Assembly: GCA_947567425.1 (NCBI GenBank)
Contig: CANOLV010000014.1
Span: 1-64,000 of the forward strand
DNA: 64,000 nt
Direction of reading: 5' to 3'
Origin: an uncultured Porphyromonadaceae bacterium
GTDB lineage: Bacteria; Bacteroidota; Bacteroidia; Bacteroidales; Muribaculaceae
In this document: positions 61,868-64,000 of the stretch, one piece after another
How positions within the stretch are numbered: position 1 is the first letter of the stretch
How the letters are laid out: each line of letters starts with the position of its first letter
Position numbers and translations under genes: made by a program
Notes under the pieces: generated by a model
The model's database searches: none
What the model was told of the DNA's origin: nothing
The model's input: only the letters and a program-made list of their open reading frames with translations

Positions 61868-61897
61868 GAGGGTGCATCAGAGTTCTGATGCACCCTC
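61868..61897 (-). terminator. Terminator of the clpC-like gene
   Basis: A 14-bp perfect stem (61868-61881 with 61884-61897) followed on the minus strand by TTGATTTT. It is 70 bases after the clpC stop, just before the truncated LuxR gene. Confidence 0.8.
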
Positions 61898-61966
61898 CCG
61901 TCTTATTAGTGCTAAAAAGCTTCACCTTAAAGTGACAAATTTTATGTCAACTGCCGATCAGAGTTT

Positions 61967-64000
61967 TCAGTCCTGACGTATCTCCGTCACGATTTTGTCG
62001 GCTTCTTTGTCATAGTCGACATAGATATGATTGCCCGGCTCTACAGATGCATTGATTATCATTTCGGCCAACTCATCCTCAAGATACTTCTGTATGGCCC
62101 TCTTCAGAGGACGTGCACCGAACTGGCTGTCATAACCTTTGGATGCGACAAAGTTCTTAGCATCCTCAGATATGGTAAGCTTATAGCCGAGCGCATCCAC
62201 TCTCTTATAGAATCCTGCAAGTTCGATATCGATAATCTTGAAAATCGCGTCGCGGTCGAGCGAATCAAACATCACTATGTCGTCAACTCGATTAAGGAAT
62301 TCCGGTGAAAACGCTTTATTAAGAGCTTTCTGAATGACACCGTGGGAATATTCCTTGTCGACCGTCTTAGTGGTGAAACCGACACCGGAACCAAAGTCCT
62401 TAAGCTGACGTGAACCGATGTTAGAGGTCATTATGATTATCGTGTTTTTAAAGTCGACCCTACGTCCGAGACTATCCGTCAGACGACCTTCGTCAAGCAC
62501 CTGCAGAAGGATATTGAACACGTCAGGATGCGCTTTCTCTATCTCGTCAAGCAGTACGATGGAGTATGGATGGGTACGCACCTTCTCGGTCAACTGTCCG
62601 CCCTCTTCATATCCTACATATCCGGGAGGGGCACCGACGAGCCTTGACACAGTGAACTTCTCCATATATTCGCTCATATCTATTCTGATAAGAGTGTCAG
62701 CGGAGTCAAACATGTATTCAGCAAGCATCTTAGCCAAATGCGTCTTGCCCACGCCAGTCGGACCGAGGAACATAAATGTGCCAATAGGCTTGTTGGGATC
62801 CTTCAGACCGAGCCTGTTGCGCTGTATAGCCTTCACAATCTTGTCTATGGCCTGATCCTGACCGATTATTGCATTCTTCAGCTTCGGAGCCATCTCTCTC
62901 AAACGCATGCCTTCAGCCTGCGCAATACGCTGTACGGGGACGCCTGTCATCATAGCCACAACTTCGGCCACCTTATCTTCATCGACAGTCTCCCTTTGAT
63001 TGTTCAGTGACTCTTCCCATTTGGCTTTAGCATCTTCAAGACGCACTTTCAACTGATGCTCCTTGTCGCGGAACGACGCGGCGCTTTCAAAATTCTGCGA
63101 TTGCGCCGCCTTAAGTTTACAAGCATTCGCCTCGGCTATCTGTGCCTCTATCTCCTCAATCTCCTTAGGAACCACGATGTTGGTGACATGCACCCTCGAT
63201 CCGGCCTCATCCATGGCATCGATGGCCTTGTCGGGGAAATTGCGGTCGGACACGTATCTCTCGGTCAACTTTACGCAAGCCTCAAGCGCCTGGGGAGTAT
63301 AATTGACATTGTGGTGTTCTTCGTACTTATCCTTTATATTATTGAGAATGGCAAGAGTCTCGTCGGGCGAAGTCGGCTCGACCATCACTTTCTGGAAACG
63401 ACGTTCAAGAGCGCCGTCCTTCTCGATGTTCTTGCGGTATTCGTCGATCGTAGTGGCTCCTATACACTGAATCTCTCCACGTGCGAGAGCCGGTTTGAGC
63501 AGGTTTGCGGCATCCATCGAACCCGCGGCATTTCCCGCGCCCACTATAGTATGTAGCTCATCGATGAACAGAATGACATCCTTGTTTTTGGACAACTCGT
63601 TAAGAATGCTCTTGATGCGCTCCTCAAACTGTCCGCGGTACTTGGTTCCTGCCACAATCGAAGCCATGTCGAGAGATATCACACGCTTATCGAAAAGTAT
63701 ACGCGACACCTTACGCTGCACTATCCTGAGAGCCAAACCCTCCACGATGGCCGACTTGCCGACACCCGGTTCACCGATCAGCACTGGATTGTTCTTTTTC
63801 CTACGGCTAAGTATCTGCGCCAGACGTTCGATCTCCACCTCACGCCCGATTACAGGATCGAGCCGGCCTTCTTCTGCCGCACGTGTCATGTCATTGCCAA
63901 ATTTGTCAAGCACGGGTGTGTCATTACCCCTGCGCGACGATGTCGACTGACGCGCCGAAGATGATGACGACGCCGAAGAAGATGGTCCCGACTGTCCGAA
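61967..64000 (-). CDS. clpC: ClpC/ClpA-type AAA+ protease ATPase subunit, N-terminus outside the window
   Basis: 677 residues are visible; the frame stays open to the right edge. A Ser-rich linker (SGPSSSASSSSSARQSTSS) precedes the first AAA domain (DPVIGREVEIERLAQILSRR, Walker A GEPGVGKS, Walker B VILFIDELHT). A middle coiled-coil domain (FRDKEHQLKVRLEDAKAKWEE) follows, then the second AAA domain (Walker A GPTGVGKTHLAK, Walker B IVLLDEIEKAH) and the C-terminal D2 domain (DSQFGARPLKRAIQKYLEDELAEMI). It unfolds substrates for ClpP. The N-terminal Clp_N repeat region is not visible. A GTG at 63913 is not a real start. Confidence 0.95.
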   Translation of the reverse strand, partial: FGQSGPSSSASSSSSARQSTSSRRGNDTPVLDKFGNDMTRAAEEGRLDPVIGREVEIERLAQILSRRKKNNPVLIGEPGVGKSAIVEGLALRIVQRKVSRILFDKRVISLDMASIVAGTKYRGQFEERIKSILNELSKNKDVILFIDELHTIVGAGNAAGSMDAANLLKPALARGEIQCIGATTIDEYRKNIEKDGALERRFQKVMVEPTSPDETLAILNNIKDKYEEHHNVNYTPQALEACVKLTERYVSDRNFPDKAIDAMDEAGSRVHVTNIVVPKEIEEIEAQIAEANACKLKAAQSQNFESAASFRDKEHQLKVRLEDAKAKWEESLNNQRETVDEDKVAEVVAMMTGVPVQRIAQAEGMRLREMAPKLKNAIIGQDQAIDKIVKAIQRNRLGLKDPNKPIGTFMFLGPTGVGKTHLAKMLAEYMFDSADTLIRIDMSEYMEKFTVSRLVGAPPGYVGYEEGGQLTEKVRTHPYSIVLLDEIEKAHPDVFNILLQVLDEGRLTDSLGRRVDFKNTIIIMTSNIGSRQLKDFGSGVGFTTKTVDKEYSHGVIQKALNKAFSPEFLNRVDDIVMFDSLDRDAIFKIIDIELAGFYKRVDALGYKLTISEDAKNFVASKGYDSQFGARPLKRAIQKYLEDELAEMIINASVEPGNHIYVDYDKEADKIVTEIRQD

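Noticed and set aside
63913-63915. GTG at 63913 as the start of clpC
   Set aside because: The frame continues open with a family-like Ser-rich linker to the right edge, so the gene is cut by the window.
1-64000. CRISPR array, rRNA operon, transposase or integrase
   Set aside because: No regularly spaced repeats, no rRNA sequence and no recombinase motifs were seen.

Overview
The window looks like a chromosomal segment of a Bacteroidales bacterium, possibly of the Muribaculaceae (the family is a low-confidence guess). The reasons are: promoters of the Bacteroidetes type (TTTG, about 20 bp, TAnnTTTG) in front of many genes; a short primary sigma factor without region 1.1; a type IX secretion gene (PorQ); a TonB-dependent receptor with a carboxypeptidase-regulatory-like leader domain; the DUF177-rpmF-fabH order; and several domain families largely confined to this phylum (DUF3943, DUF4494, DUF4857, DUF4876, DUF6850). 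Base composition is moderate (near 50% GC by eye), but 12.8-18.9 kb is visibly AT-richer.

Layout. 0-12.8 kb is housekeeping: a tRNA-Ser(GGA) cut by the left edge, a patatin-like lipase behind class III fructose-bisphosphatase, then mltG, a DUF2007 gene, the primary sigma factor, a giant TamB-like protein, an alanine/glycine symporter and a CPBP protease. 12.8-18.9 kb is an accessory island. It holds a radical SAM activase-like gene, an unknown partner and two membrane proteins that share an almost identical Cys-rich N-terminal module with different periplasmic C-termini. It also holds an EcsC-like gene, a RhuM gene broken at a perfect 24-bp inverted repeat, and a frameshifted small antitoxin-like gene. 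18.9-27.9 kb is one seven-gene operon: TonB-dependent receptor, DUF4876 lipoprotein, DUF6850 barrel, ABC ATPase and permease, DUF4857, and a lipoprotein. An 18-bp perfect palindrome and a promoter embedded in a terminator precede it. 28-31.5 kb has an esterase-FKBP pair, a GC-rich non-coding segment that may encode a structured RNA, and glutamate dehydrogenase.

31.7-38.1 kb is a six-gene operon for a MacAB-TolC-like export system with its own LytS/LytTR two-component pair. 38-45.6 kb holds a TonB C-terminal protein, PorQ, a DUF3943 protein, an AI-2E family transporter, an MFS transporter, and the DUF177-rpmF-fabH operon. 45.7-51.8 kb is a tightly coupled operon of a DUF5715 (M15-like) lipoprotein, an AsmA-like protein, a HAD phosphatase and aroB. 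52.3-56.3 kb is the three-gene succinate dehydrogenase/fumarate reductase operon, with an unusually long cytochrome b subunit. The right end has DUF4494-yggS, a sugar MFS transporter with transketolase, a 5'-truncated LuxR regulator and a ClpC-type ATPase that runs off the right edge.

The best candidates for undescribed biology are the radical SAM / Cys-module membrane protein cluster (12.9-16.2 kb), the TonB receptor-ABC operon with its regulatory region (18.9-28.1 kb) and the orphan GC-rich segment at about 29.56-29.91 kb. All function assignments rest on motif reading from sequence; no database search was run.
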